Below are positions 8,650 through 17,011 of a stretch of DNA of 51,154 bases, piece by piece; position 1 is the stretch's first letter; the number at the start of each line of letters is the position of its first letter. The notes beneath the pieces are model-generated. The model was given only the letters and a program-made list of their open reading frames with translations, was not told where the DNA came from and made no database searches. Origin of the DNA: JANSWP01 sp041941305 (GTDB taxonomy: Bacteria; Bacteroidota; Bacteroidia; Chitinophagales; Saprospiraceae); contig JBGTQJ010000066.1 of the NCBI GenBank assembly GCA_041941305.1, positions 1-51,154 of the forward strand, given 5' to 3'. The translations under genes and the position numbers were made by a program.

Positions 8650-9441
8650 TTACGGGATTAAACATTTTTGATATAAATCTGGGGAACGTTCATCAGGTAT
8701 TACCATTCCTGGGCTTGAATAATCTCCAGTGATCGCCTTGTAAAAATTATCGGTCGCATCTATCTTTTTATCCGAATAATCTAATAATCCCTTTACAGCA
8801 ATTCCCGTAAGTATGGGGACTGCAACAAAAAGTAATACAGGAACACCAATTCCGGTAGCTGCAATTGCAGCTAAGCCCATGCCGGCACCAACTGAAGCTG
8901 CTGAGGAAATCATGCTTTTTGTGAGGGAACTTCCATGACCGACTAGAGCTGCCACAGGGACTGGTTCATCATTTAAGTATGAAGTAGAAATGTCATAACC
9001 AGCTTCAGCCAAAGTAATTACAACCGAAATTGCAGCATTCTTTTTTGCACTGCTTTTCAGAGCATTTCTATCAATTTTTAGGCTCTTAAGTTTTTCTGAA
9101 GTTTCAAGATATTTGGTCCCTTCAATATATTTTCTTAAACCCGCGTATCCCCTAAATACAACAACCTCCTTATTCTTTATATAAAAATCACCTGTCAAAC
9201 CAAAATCTTGAAATGCCTTATAAAGGCGAATGGCTTTTCCTATATCACCATTAATCCTTTTGCTAAATTTTAATGTATCAATTACAGTTTTCCCATATTT
9301 CAGAGAATAGTCTGTTAAAAGATTTTCAGAATTTATTAAATACTCATCTGTTGGAACATCAAAATAAAGTGTATTTAGGTCTGGGATGATATTATTATAG
9401 CCTTTTAGGTATTTGCTAAAAAACCAATCGTAAGCAAACAT
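8650..9441 (-). CDS. Glycine-zipper membrane protein, candidate T6SS pore-forming effector
   Basis: The 263-residue protein has no signal peptide. Residues from about 105 read VVFRGYAGLRKYIEGTKYL, a motif I associate with small proteins encoded beside PAAR/VgrG genes. A hydrophobic tract rich in Gly and Ala follows (SSAASVGAGMGLAAIAATGIG, then VPVLLFVAVPILTGIAVKGLL), like a glycine-zipper hairpin able to insert into membranes. It is wedged between tssF and tssG, a structural block, so it could also be an unknown inner-membrane component. The ATG at 9441 was chosen over an upstream TTG at 9480 that overlaps tssF. No separate immunity gene is obvious next to it. Confidence 0.55.
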   Translation of the reverse strand: MFAYDWFFSKYLKGYNNIIPDLNTLYFDVPTDEYLINSENLLTDYSLKYGKTVIDTLKFSKRINGDIGKAIRLYKAFQDFGLTGDFYIKNKEVVVFRGYAGLRKYIEGTKYLETSEKLKSLKIDRNALKSSAKKNAAISVVITLAEAGYDISTSYLNDEPVPVAALVGHGSSLTKSMISSAASVGAGMGLAAIAATGIGVPVLLFVAVPILTGIAVKGLLDYSDKKIDATDNFYKAITGDYSSPGMVIPDERSPDLYQKCLIP

Positions 9442-9454
9442 GAAATAAAAAAGT

Positions 9455-11008
9455 TTAATTGTTAAAAGATTTAAACTCAAAGTTTTGAGACAGTAATTGT
9501 CTTATCGCAATTTCTTTTTGCTCTCTGCTAATTGGATTACTACCCTCATTAGGGCGCGTGATAATTACACCCTTGTCAAATAAAGTTTGTTCTTCATTGA
9601 TTGATTGAATTCTATTCCCTTTTCTAATTTCACTTCTATTAAAATTTTCTCCCTGAGTATTCAAATACTCAACGAAAAGCATTTCTCCAGGCATTGAGGG
9701 CACGATATTAATGTAGTAAGACTGCGTTTTTAATCTTTGTGGAAGATTGTCAATTCTTTCCTGAAGTTGCTGAAGTGAGCTATTCAGGTCTTTTAAATTT
9801 AGTGCTAATTCTCTTTTCTCATTTTCTCCAATCTGAATATTATATTCCTCTAGTAAATGGATTAAATCAATAATCCTTAATGTTGCTTCCTTGGTATTGA
9901 ATTCAGAAATATTGGTTTCTTGTACAGCGTAATGACCAGGAGATATAGTATTAAACATTGTTGGCTTAAAATTGAAGTTTTGGTCTGACCATACTCTATG
10001 TATCCCGAAAAAAAATTCATTGGTTTGTTCTTCATTTTCTATGTTTGTTAGTGCTAAACACATCGATCTGCTGTCGGCGACATTATCTTTACTTATATCC
10101 TCTCTTATATTCCAGGTCGGAACTACGTTAATGTTTATCTCCACCCTGTCCAACTCAATATCTGGCAGGTTTTCAGAAAATGTAATTTTTATCCATAAAA
10201 GGTTTTTCTCAGAATTAAGGCAAATATGCTCTTTGAAACTACCAGGTATACTATCAGATTGGTATTCATTAAAAACTAATTCATCCTCATCCATTTGAAT
10301 TGTTATGAACTGACTTTCATATTCTTTAAAAGTACCTTTTTTCACATCATGGATGTGGAAAAATTCATTATCTGGCGAAAGTGGAATTACCATGTCTCTC
10401 CAATCTTTTAAACCTATAATACTATCAAGGGTATTTCCATTAACTTCAAATTTTGAATAAGGTAATAGATTAATAATCTCTTTACTTGTACCATCAAACC
10501 AAAATGACAATCCATTGATGTTGTCAACAGCTTGGTGCAGCTCTAAGCCAATCCAAATAGAATTTAATGGTAAATTAAACTTTCCTGAGTCATCTCCCGC
10601 TATTAAATTTTTCTTTAATGGAGACTCATATTCCCATATTTTATTATTGGCAATTTGATATCTAATCTTGCCATTAAAAAGTTTTAAATCAAAAAGAGGA
10701 GATAAATAGATTTTTGTGTCCTCAACACTTAAAACTTCCTTGTGGCTTAAAATACAATAGGGTTCGATTGGATTAATTAGAACAGCCGCATGTCCAGGAA
10801 TTGCTCGACTATTTATTTCGGGAAACAGCCTTTCAACTACCAAATTGTATATATCATCTTTTGTCTTTCGTAGTTCAGTATATAGGGTGGCTAGCTCCCA
10901 ACCTATCCATTCTACTAATCGTTTAACTTTTGAACTGTTCATTAAACCAGGAATTGCTTCTGCTTCTTGTTTAATGCGTTCAATAATTGCTTGTGGATTG
11001 TTTTTCAT
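9455..11008 (-). CDS. tssF: T6SS baseplate protein TssF
   Basis: The 517-residue protein begins with a helical segment (AIIERIKQEAEAIPGL, then VEWIGWELATLYTELRKTKDDIYNLVVERLFPEI) and continues with AIPGHAAVLINPIEP. This matches the TssF start, where a proline-rich PxxxV strand follows the helices and the VxRLxPE motif. The middle is beta-rich, with LPDIELDRVEININVVP and FFGIHRVWSD. TssF and TssG build the baseplate wedge around the spike. The start codon overlaps the end of the vgrG gene by 29 bases, indicating translational coupling. It is somewhat shorter than typical TssF. Confidence 0.75.
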   Translation of the reverse strand: MKNNPQAIIERIKQEAEAIPGLMNSSKVKRLVEWIGWELATLYTELRKTKDDIYNLVVERLFPEINSRAIPGHAAVLINPIEPYCILSHKEVLSVEDTKIYLSPLFDLKLFNGKIRYQIANNKIWEYESPLKKNLIAGDDSGKFNLPLNSIWIGLELHQAVDNINGLSFWFDGTSKEIINLLPYSKFEVNGNTLDSIIGLKDWRDMVIPLSPDNEFFHIHDVKKGTFKEYESQFITIQMDEDELVFNEYQSDSIPGSFKEHICLNSEKNLLWIKITFSENLPDIELDRVEININVVPTWNIREDISKDNVADSRSMCLALTNIENEEQTNEFFFGIHRVWSDQNFNFKPTMFNTISPGHYAVQETNISEFNTKEATLRIIDLIHLLEEYNIQIGENEKRELALNLKDLNSSLQQLQERIDNLPQRLKTQSYYINIVPSMPGEMLFVEYLNTQGENFNRSEIRKGNRIQSINEEQTLFDKGVIITRPNEGSNPISREQKEIAIRQLLSQNFEFKSFNN

Positions 11009-12524
11009 GATTTTTTTCTATTTTTGGTTTCTTACCTTTATTACAATTCATATACCCTCCTTTTCCTTCCCAAATCCAATTCTCTTCTGCAACTCCTTCA
11101 ATCCTTTTCCCCCAAAAATGTATCGTCCCAGATTCTCCATCAATATAGATTCCTGCATCTTGAGTCGTTAATCCTATATCCTTAGCAGGATTTCCCCATT
11201 TTTTAGCTGGAAAACTTTTGTTATAAAAACTACCCAACACAAAAGCCGAATTTTCGATATCCCCTTCATGGAAAACAATTACCTGTTCATTCCTCTTTGG
11301 GACACAAAAGAACCCTCCATTAGCGGTGGTAGGTGTTAAAACTCTCAACCAAGGACTCAATCCTTTATCTATATCTTGAATAAATTGTACTCTGACCCGA
11401 CCAAGTTTTTTGGGGTCGTCCACATCTGCCACAATTGCTGCCATTGGAGGACAGGTTTGCAAAGGTCTTAGTCCCATCCTCAAATTATAGGGATGATCAA
11501 CAGGGACTGCGACAAAGTCGTTTTCATACTTATTGCCAGACTTTATTTGATGGGTTACATTGATAACTATGAATTGCGTTTCTTTTACTTCTTCAGATAG
11601 TAAATTGTCATTTTGATCAATTCTAACGCGACAACCGATTTTTAATCCTGGATGCACACTCCTACCTCTCAGCACTAGCAGTTCATGGGCTTGCTTCGAT
11701 GCTAATCTTCTTATTTTCCTCCTTAAGAACTTATCTCCTTCAATTGCGTGAGAAAGAAATATTTTTTGTACTGGATATTTTGATTTATTTATAGCGGAGT
11801 TTAGAAGTTGATTATTACAAAACAATCTATCCGCTTTAGATTCCTGCCTCTTACCATTAATAAAATCGTACCCAGAGACGGAAAAATCTAATGGAGCGGT
11901 ATTTAATGCTATTTGAAAACTAAGCAAATCCTCTCCCTTGACTAAACGGATTGAACCATTTGATGCTTTTGTTAAATCAGAAAAAAATAAGCTCTTCCCA
12001 TCATAATAAAGTTCTTTTTCACTTTGGTCTGCTAAATTCAAGAGGTACGAATAGTCTGTTTCATTTTTTTGTATACTGCATTTTAATTCCTCTGACTTAT
12101 TACCATCAACCTTTACTTTCTTAAAATATTTTTTATATGAACTCAGAACTTTGTTGACTAAGCTTTCCAATCCTTGGTTTGATGCACACCGAAATTTAGG
12201 GGCAGTATCAAGAAATATGGTCGGGGAGTAACCTTTTAATATGATGTTCTTTCCTCCATTAGAGGACCAAACCGGAATAATTTCATCTATAACTCCATGA
12301 AAAACTCCTTTCTTATTTCCTTCCTCTGATTCAAATTGGATATCAATAAACTCCCCTAGAACTGCTTCTAGGTCCTGAAGTTCAATCTCATCCGTTTGGT
12401 GGATTGGGAAAATAATTTCAAATCTATGATGCCCATTATAGACTGACTTAATTGAAACTTGGACAGGACTTGAAAACCCAAGTTCATTACCATTTACAGA
12501 TAAAAGTGTATTTATATTTATCAT
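10980..12524 (-). CDS. vgrG: T6SS spike protein TssI (VgrG)
   Basis: The 514-residue protein has an N-terminal gp27-like part (residues 1-340) and a gp5-like OB/needle part. Diagnostic stretches are MAAIVADVDDPKKLGRVRVQF, LSPWLRVLTPTTANGGFFCVPKRNEQVIVFHEGD and FVLGSFYNKSFPAKKW, the classic VgrG/gp5 N-domain signature. After a short needle segment the C-terminus is a basic tail without an extra enzymatic domain, so this is a plain spike, not an evolved VgrG. It lies downstream of a terminator after tssD and overlaps tssF. Confidence 0.9.
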   Translation of the reverse strand: MININTLLSVNGNELGFSSPVQVSIKSVYNGHHRFEIIFPIHQTDEIELQDLEAVLGEFIDIQFESEEGNKKGVFHGVIDEIIPVWSSNGGKNIILKGYSPTIFLDTAPKFRCASNQGLESLVNKVLSSYKKYFKKVKVDGNKSEELKCSIQKNETDYSYLLNLADQSEKELYYDGKSLFFSDLTKASNGSIRLVKGEDLLSFQIALNTAPLDFSVSGYDFINGKRQESKADRLFCNNQLLNSAINKSKYPVQKIFLSHAIEGDKFLRRKIRRLASKQAHELLVLRGRSVHPGLKIGCRVRIDQNDNLLSEEVKETQFIVINVTHQIKSGNKYENDFVAVPVDHPYNLRMGLRPLQTCPPMAAIVADVDDPKKLGRVRVQFIQDIDKGLSPWLRVLTPTTANGGFFCVPKRNEQVIVFHEGDIENSAFVLGSFYNKSFPAKKWGNPAKDIGLTTQDAGIYIDGESGTIHFWGKRIEGVAEENWIWEGKGGYMNCNKGKKPKIEKNHEKQSTSNY

Positions 12525-12561
12525 TGCTTTTTTTATTGAAAGGTGAGCTAGAATAGAGAAA

Positions 12562-12596
12562 AAACAGGGACTGTAAAAAACTATGCAGCCCTGTTT
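12562..12596 (-). terminator. Intrinsic terminator after tssD (hcp)
   Basis: On the minus strand AAACAGGG (12596-12589) pairs with CCCTGTTT (12569-12562), extended by a short CTG/CAG arm. The second arm runs straight into TTTT. It lies between the tssD stop and the vgrG start. A partly read-through terminator here would give tube and sheath proteins in excess over spike and baseplate, as assembly requires. Confidence 0.7.
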
Positions 12597-12612
12597 ACTT
12601 GGTAAGAGTTTA

Positions 12613-13011
12613 CTAACTACCCCATTTAAATGTGGTAGGTAAAATCGTTATCTCTTCTGAAAGACTACTGACACCGCCGTTAGGCGAATATACACCTGTT
12701 TGATTCCAAGCTTTACAAAAGGCATTTGAAAATGTAATCTGGTACACCAGAGAGCCATTAGAATAGAAGTCAATTGAGCCATTATAGGCTTTAACACTAT
12801 CTTCCATCCATTTTAGCAATGTGCTTTTACCATTGCTTTTTACCTTTACTTGAAACAGTGTAATTTGTGGTGTTCCATAAGGTTTGCCATTTTTTTCATC
12901 TTGCATCAAGATAATATCGTGACTTAGCACTTGGCGATTTTCTTTGTTGACTTTAAAGAACACCTGGTCAATAATCTGCCCTTCAGAATTTGTTTGAACT
13001 GGATTTAACAT
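12613..13011 (-). CDS. tssD: T6SS tube protein TssD (Hcp), Bacteroidetes type
   Basis: The 132-residue protein has the length and beta-barrel pattern of Bacteroidetes TssD. It has alternating strands (ITLFQVKVKSNGKSTLLKWM, GSIDFYSN, VYQITFSNAFCKAWNQTG) and an end in ITILPTTFKWG, where family members close the barrel. TssD hexamers stack to form the inner tube. The gene follows tssC by 26 bases and precedes a terminator. Only one tssD copy is present in the window, without a C-terminal effector extension. Confidence 0.85.
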   Translation of the reverse strand: MLNPVQTNSEGQIIDQVFFKVNKENRQVLSHDIILMQDEKNGKPYGTPQITLFQVKVKSNGKSTLLKWMEDSVKAYNGSIDFYSNGSLVYQITFSNAFCKAWNQTGVYSPNGGVSSLSEEITILPTTFKWGS

Positions 13012-13037
13012 GATCGATAATTTTTATTGTGAAAAAA

Positions 13038-14378
13038 TTAGGCTGGTCTTTTTTTCATTTGCTCTAAGCTGTCATTATTTCCTTTAAGAGTAAACCGAAA
13101 TTTGCGCGCTACCCCAGCATATTTGATTGGAATAGTAACATATACGGTTTGTCGTTTTTCATCGTAGTAAATACCAATCATTTCTTTAGTCACAGGTTCT
13201 TCTATTACCCTATTTCCATCAGTATCATCAAAAAGTCCATTGAAATAGGAAATCAACCCATTTATGAATTTTTCTTGCTCTCTTTCTCCCCATTTGCCAT
13301 GTGCATTTTGGTTTGACTGGTGAATTAATGATCGCATTACCATGATAAAAATATCCATCTGGAGAAATGAGTTGTACTCGGATATATCTCCATTACAGCA
13401 GGTTGCGGTTCCCTGTACATGTCCAGAATCTATTATCTGGATTAATCCTCTTTCATGAAAATCATGGCTATCATCTCTTGCATAATTGTATTCGCAAACA
13501 ACAGATTCAATTCCTATTATAGGAGAACCCTTAAGGCTGGTAAAATAATCACCAATAGGCACGCTTAACATTTTACCAGTCAAGGCAGGACTTAATGGAA
13601 TCATTAATAATCTGGTTTGGTCGTAATCTTCATAAACTTCTTTTAAATACCCATGAGTACCAGCTATCATTAAATGGGCAAGCTCATCATTTGCATTTGC
13701 TATGGAAAAGCTATTATCCATAAATAATAACACATCTTCTGAAGATTTAAAAGGAGGAATATCTAATTGGGCAATACCTAAAACCCTACTCATAAATTTT
13801 GCAATTTTTCTTGCAGTTGCAGGTGATTCAATTGGAAAAGTAAAGGATAAATAAGCAGGGCAATTTTGCATATTCCAATCTTTGAATTGCTTTTCAACTC
13901 TTTTCTTTAACACGGCCCAATAAATGTCATCTTGAGATTCAATAAAAGCATTCTTGTCCACAGGAAGCACCTTGATTTTTGCACCAGTTTCTGCATTTTC
14001 AAAACATAGTTTTAGAGAATACAAGCTTTGCTTAATCTCCTTAAGTTGATCATAAACAATTCTCATATTGTCATCAAATAAATCATGGATACTTTGTTTT
14101 AAAACACTAATGTTCTTCTGGAGGTCTTCCAAACAATTCGAGTTCTTAAGCAGCAAAGCAAACATATCAAAGGTATTTGCTAGTTCTTTTCGAAACTGTG
14201 GGTCAGACTGTATCCTTCCTTTTAATACGGACCGACTATCCTTTGAAAAAAGGAGCTTTAATTCTGGAACAGTTTCAAAGAGTGGATTAAGCACCCAAGC
14301 TTCAAGACTTTTGGCTAAACCTTTGTCTTCAAAAATCTCGATAGGAAACTTTGATTGAGTGGTTGTTTTTAAAGTCAT
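13038..14378 (-). CDS. tssC: T6SS sheath large subunit TssC
   Basis: The 446-residue protein matches the TssC layout. A helical N-terminal part (FDMFALLLKNSNCLEDLQ) precedes the core with LSFTFPIESPATARKIAKFMSRVLGIA and the handle strands (ICCNGD-like region, FLQMDIFIMVMRSLIHQ). It closes with a beta strand pair (VTIPIKYAGVARKFRFTLKG) as in TssC C-termini. With TssB it forms the contractile sheath. The gene lies 11 bases after tssB, the standard order. Sequence is diverged from Proteobacterial TssC, as usual for Bacteroidetes. Confidence 0.75.
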   Translation of the reverse strand: MTLKTTTQSKFPIEIFEDKGLAKSLEAWVLNPLFETVPELKLLFSKDSRSVLKGRIQSDPQFRKELANTFDMFALLLKNSNCLEDLQKNISVLKQSIHDLFDDNMRIVYDQLKEIKQSLYSLKLCFENAETGAKIKVLPVDKNAFIESQDDIYWAVLKKRVEKQFKDWNMQNCPAYLSFTFPIESPATARKIAKFMSRVLGIAQLDIPPFKSSEDVLLFMDNSFSIANANDELAHLMIAGTHGYLKEVYEDYDQTRLLMIPLSPALTGKMLSVPIGDYFTSLKGSPIIGIESVVCEYNYARDDSHDFHERGLIQIIDSGHVQGTATCCNGDISEYNSFLQMDIFIMVMRSLIHQSNQNAHGKWGEREQEKFINGLISYFNGLFDDTDGNRVIEEPVTKEMIGIYYDEKRQTVYVTIPIKYAGVARKFRFTLKGNNDSLEQMKKRPA

Positions 14379-14389
14379 GATATTTTATT

Positions 14390-14875
14390 TTATGTGTTTT
14401 TGAAACTTCTGATTGCTGTACTTACATTTTCTAAAGTAGAAACTAGAAGTTCCAATTCATTTTTGTTTTGTTCCTCGTATAGCTTTTCAATTACTTTCTT
14501 CACTCTAAAGCTATTGGTCACTTTATTATGCCAACGATGCAAATCGTCTTTCTTCCTTTGCTGTTCTTGAAGTGCAGGTATTTGTTTAACTATGCCGGCC
14601 TCTACTAGATCACTATTGCTTCTAATCTTTACAGTTGATAAACTTTCATCTTCAATAAGCTCTTCTTCAATATTTTTCAATCCGATTATCTGTTTGTTAA
14701 TTTTCAATTTATCAACAGTTGCATTGTAATCTTTACCAGAAACCAGGTCGGTCTGGTTAGGTGGTGCTGGATTTGGGACTCCTACTACAACAACTCCCAC
14801 CTTATCAACATCTTTAAATTTTGGATTGGATTTTTGTTTTTGAGCAGAACCTCCTTCTGTATTATTGTTACTCAT
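14390..14875 (-). CDS. tssB: T6SS sheath small subunit TssB
   Basis: The 161-residue protein has a disordered Lys/Gln-rich N-terminus of about 25 residues, a core strand VGVVVVGVPNPAPP, a charged middle (EEELIEDESLSTVKIRS) and a helical C-terminus ending near LESVS-type helices (KVIEKLYEEQNKNELELLVSTLE). Length and place directly before tssC support TssB. In canonical systems the helices near the TssB/TssC ends form the ClpV contact, and no ClpV is encoded in this element. Confidence 0.68.
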   Translation of the reverse strand: MSNNNTEGGSAQKQKSNPKFKDVDKVGVVVVGVPNPAPPNQTDLVSGKDYNATVDKLKINKQIIGLKNIEEELIEDESLSTVKIRSNSDLVEAGIVKQIPALQEQQRKKDDLHRWHNKVTNSFRVKKVIEKLYEEQNKNELELLVSTLENVSTAIRSFKNT

Positions 14876-14946
14876 AATTAAAAAAATTTAGTTTTTTATT
14901 AAATTATTAGGCTAACCTGATTGATTTTTGGGCATAACAAGCCCTC

Positions 14947-14966
14947 AAAAAACCATCTGGTTTTTT
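14947..14966 (-). terminator. Intrinsic terminator between M23 gene and tssB
   Basis: AAAAAACC at 14947-14954 pairs perfectly with GGTTTTTT at 14959-14966 around ATCT. The structure reads as a terminator in either direction. A weaker GGGC/GCCC pair lies just beside it. It suggests that the M23 gene forms its own transcript and that tssB starts from a promoter within 14876-14946, which I could not pinpoint. Confidence 0.65.
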
Positions 14967-15017
14967 TAGTTCATGTCTTGATTTAAATCTCTATATTTTG
15001 AATTTTCAATCTAAGTC

Positions 15018-15443
15018 CTAAAAGCAAATCTTCCAGAGATGAAAGGGATTGATGTAAGTTCCATTTTTCTTTACTTCAAGGTGAATATGATTTTTCATCA
15101 ATGGAAATTTCATTGTTAGGTTCTGGGCAAATCCTATCACTTGACCTTCTATTACCTCCCCAAGCCTTATGGCTCGCATATAAAATATCTTTATTTCATA
15201 TCCATTCCATTTCCCAGTACCCTTTAATAATATTCCCCTATATCTTGGATCATCATCATAGGGAAAAGCTTCTCTGGTAATTATACCTGAAATAGGAGCA
15301 ATTATTTGTTCACCTACTTTTGTTTCTATATCAAGCCCTTTGTGTGAACCATGTTCTCGAGAAGCACCAAAATGGCCCTGACCCTCTGAATCTTCTCTTC
15401 TTACCATATTCCCTTTTACAATATTAGAAGCTATTTTTTCCAT
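15018..15443 (-). CDS. M23 (LytM-type) peptidoglycan endopeptidase, likely T6SS effector
   Basis: The 141-residue protein is one M23 domain. GSHKGLDIE gives H34 and D38, and KNHIHLEVKKNG gives H119 and H121, the HxxxD and HxH zinc and catalytic residues. GxFGASR upstream and the closing INPFHL also fit. M23 enzymes cut peptide cross-bridges of the cell wall. It lacks a signal peptide or lipobox, unlike housekeeping M23 proteins, so export by the adjacent T6SS is the natural explanation. It sits just upstream of tssB but is separated by a terminator. No immunity gene is certain; the exported lipoprotein at 15853-16233 is a candidate. Confidence 0.82.
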   Translation of the reverse strand: MEKIASNIVKGNMVRREDSEGQGHFGASREHGSHKGLDIETKVGEQIIAPISGIITREAFPYDDDPRYRGILLKGTGKWNGYEIKIFYMRAIRLGEVIEGQVIGFAQNLTMKFPLMKNHIHLEVKKNGTYINPFHLWKICF

Positions 15444-15852
15444 GATTAATTAGTTTAGATTTTATGAGTCAAAATTGACGGAATAAATTTTCAATATTTG
15501 TGTGTTTCCTAAAAGCGCAGTCAATTTTCCTATTTTCGATAATAAATTCCCGCTTTTAACTACTTCTCAAAAATCTCTTTATCTACTTGTAATTTCTGTG
15601 TTGGACACAAGCATCTACCACCTTCAATTCCATACATTTATTGAAGTAATTTTGCTGTCCCGAAATTTTTAATTGATGAATTTTTTACACTTATTTTGAA
15701 TAATCTTTCGTCATTTTATAGATGCAAGTTACGTCCTACTATTAAACTAATTCTTCGTTTCCTTAAAACATCTATTGTTTTCCGTTTTATCCTATTGTTT
15801 TTTCATGCTTTGTCATTTTGAAGTATTTATAAAGAAAGAATCAATTATATTC
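15444..15852. other. 409-base gap upstream of the M23 gene
   Basis: This A+T-rich stretch has no convincing reading frame on either strand and no RNA gene that I recognise. It must contain the promoter of the M23 gene, and the lipoprotein gene ends at its right edge. I found no TAnnTTTG box at a good spacing. Confidence 0.5.
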
Positions 15853-16233
15853 CTACTGTTTTTTAAAGAATTCCTTTATCAAATAATATTGCAGTATGGT
15901 ATCAACATTCATATCCAGCTCTTCCGCCTTAACACGTGATAGTTTATATAAACCAGGTGCGTTATCTTTAACCTCTTTTATTGCAGAATCAAGCAAAGGC
16001 TTATTACAAAGTTCACTGTAAATTCCTTGAATGGAGTCGTTATTCGTTGAATCACATTTTTCTTGAAATTCCAATAGATATTTGAATATTTTACCTCTTT
16101 CCTCTGCAATTGAAACATCTTGTGGTTTTTGATTCGGTTGCGTTGAGGTGCCCTTAGATTTATCAGCAGAACAGTTTTGAAATACTACAAAGCATAAGGC
16201 AATCAAATAACTAGTTACTTTTATTATTTTCAT
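15853..16233 (-). CDS. Small lipoprotein (possible TssQ or immunity protein)
   Basis: The 126-residue protein starts MKIIKVTSYLIALCFVVFQNC, a signal peptide ending in a lipobox-like VFQNC. The next residues SADKSK follow the lipidated cysteine. The mature part is about 105 residues, helical, with two further cysteines (EKCDST, SELCNK). The ATG at 16233 is preferred to an upstream TTG at 16251. TssQ of Bacteroidetes T6SS is a small lipoprotein, which fits, but so would an immunity protein against the neighbouring M23 endopeptidase. I cannot decide from sequence. Confidence 0.6.
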   Translation of the reverse strand: MKIIKVTSYLIALCFVVFQNCSADKSKGTSTQPNQKPQDVSIAEERGKIFKYLLEFQEKCDSTNNDSIQGIYSELCNKPLLDSAIKEVKDNAPGLYKLSRVKAEELDMNVDTILQYYLIKEFFKKQ

Positions 16234-16300
16234 CCTGTATGGTTTATTCAAATACTTAAAATTGATTTAATTTATTGGATTAAATAATTTTACGTCTGCA

Positions 16301-16320
16301 AATTTTACAAATGTAAAATT
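16301..16320 (-). promoter_or_regulatory. Palindromic operator with -7 box upstream of the lipoprotein gene
   Basis: AATTTTACA at 16301-16309 is followed by AA and its exact inverse TGTAAAATT. On the minus strand the centre contains TACATTTG, a perfect Bacteroidetes -7 box, 70-80 bases before the lipoprotein start. A dyad on top of a -7 box suggests a repressor site. No TTG lies at the ideal 19-base spacing. Confidence 0.45.
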
Positions 16321-16372
16321 AACCTCAATTTCAACTTCATCTTTTTTCCTTGGCGTTTCCTTACTTATCTAA

Positions 16373-16979
16373 TCAATCTGGTAATTTTTCAGCGAAAGGT
16401 ACATCACAGATACCACATATTATTTTCAATTCAGGCTTTCCCCAAACATTTACCTTGCAAATGGAGCAGTGATATTTAGTCTTATACTTCTTCTTGTTAT
16501 TTATCAATGTTTTATCAACTCCTGAAGGCTTGAAAACACCTCCTAAAAGCCCTAGTCTATCTGATACATTAGCCATGGTTGTGAACGGCAAAATGAATGC
16601 TTCTGGCATTTTATAGAATGCATTTGCAAACAATCCACCTTTTGCAATGTAATGAGTCATTCTTTGCCCCGTTTGTTTACCTCCAGGTAGACCAGTAGAA
16701 CTTGGGATTAAGCTTACTTCTTTCATTTTAGTGGCCCATTCTTTATTATGGTATCCGCTTCGTGATGGCTTCCCAAAATGATACTGCCATAAATGAGCCT
16801 GTTCGTTGGAATGGTGAAAAATAACCGAGTGTGTTTTTCTTGAAATTTGAAAACGTCAAGATACACCCTGGCAAATTTCCTTTAAACAACGCATTGTTAA
16901 AATATACATAAGCCTTGTTGAGAGCCCAATATTGAGCTTCAGATGGAGTACTAGTTTTCATTGAATCCATAGTAACCAT
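16373..16979 (-). pseudogene. SprT-like zinc metalloprotease, inactivated by internal deletion
   Basis: Two frames together make one degraded gene. The first (from ATG at 16979) gives EAQYWALNKAYVYFNNALF and NTLGYFSP, the SprT-like start. The second frame, read upstream of the ATG at 16726, gives NEQAHLWQYHFGKPSRSGYHNKEW and then TKMKEVSLIPSSTGLPGGKQTG and a CxxC...CxxC zinc-ribbon end (CSIC, CGIC). The expected segment between GYFSP and HExxHLW is missing, the frame shifts, and the first metal histidine of HExxH is now asparagine. Such SprT-like genes are common cargo of Bacteroidetes mobile elements. Loss of the catalytic motif means no protease activity. Confidence 0.8.
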
Positions 16980-17011
16980 ATTTTGAAATTGTATCGTACG
17001 AAACAATATTA

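Noticed and set aside
4394..15443. Phage tail or extracellular contractile injection system instead of T6SS
   Set aside because: TssK, TssN-like and TssG/TssF features, Bacteroidetes-type TssD and VgrG/PAAR are present, while no tape measure, tail-fibre, capsid, AAA+ eCIS or holin genes are seen.
15444..15852. Possible TssE gene in the gap upstream of the M23 gene
   Set aside because: No frame of sufficient length or gp25-like pattern exists on either strand.
16730..16745. AGTGGCCC motif similar to the shared promoter box
   Set aside because: It lies inside the SprT pseudogene coding sequence and the other boxes are missing.
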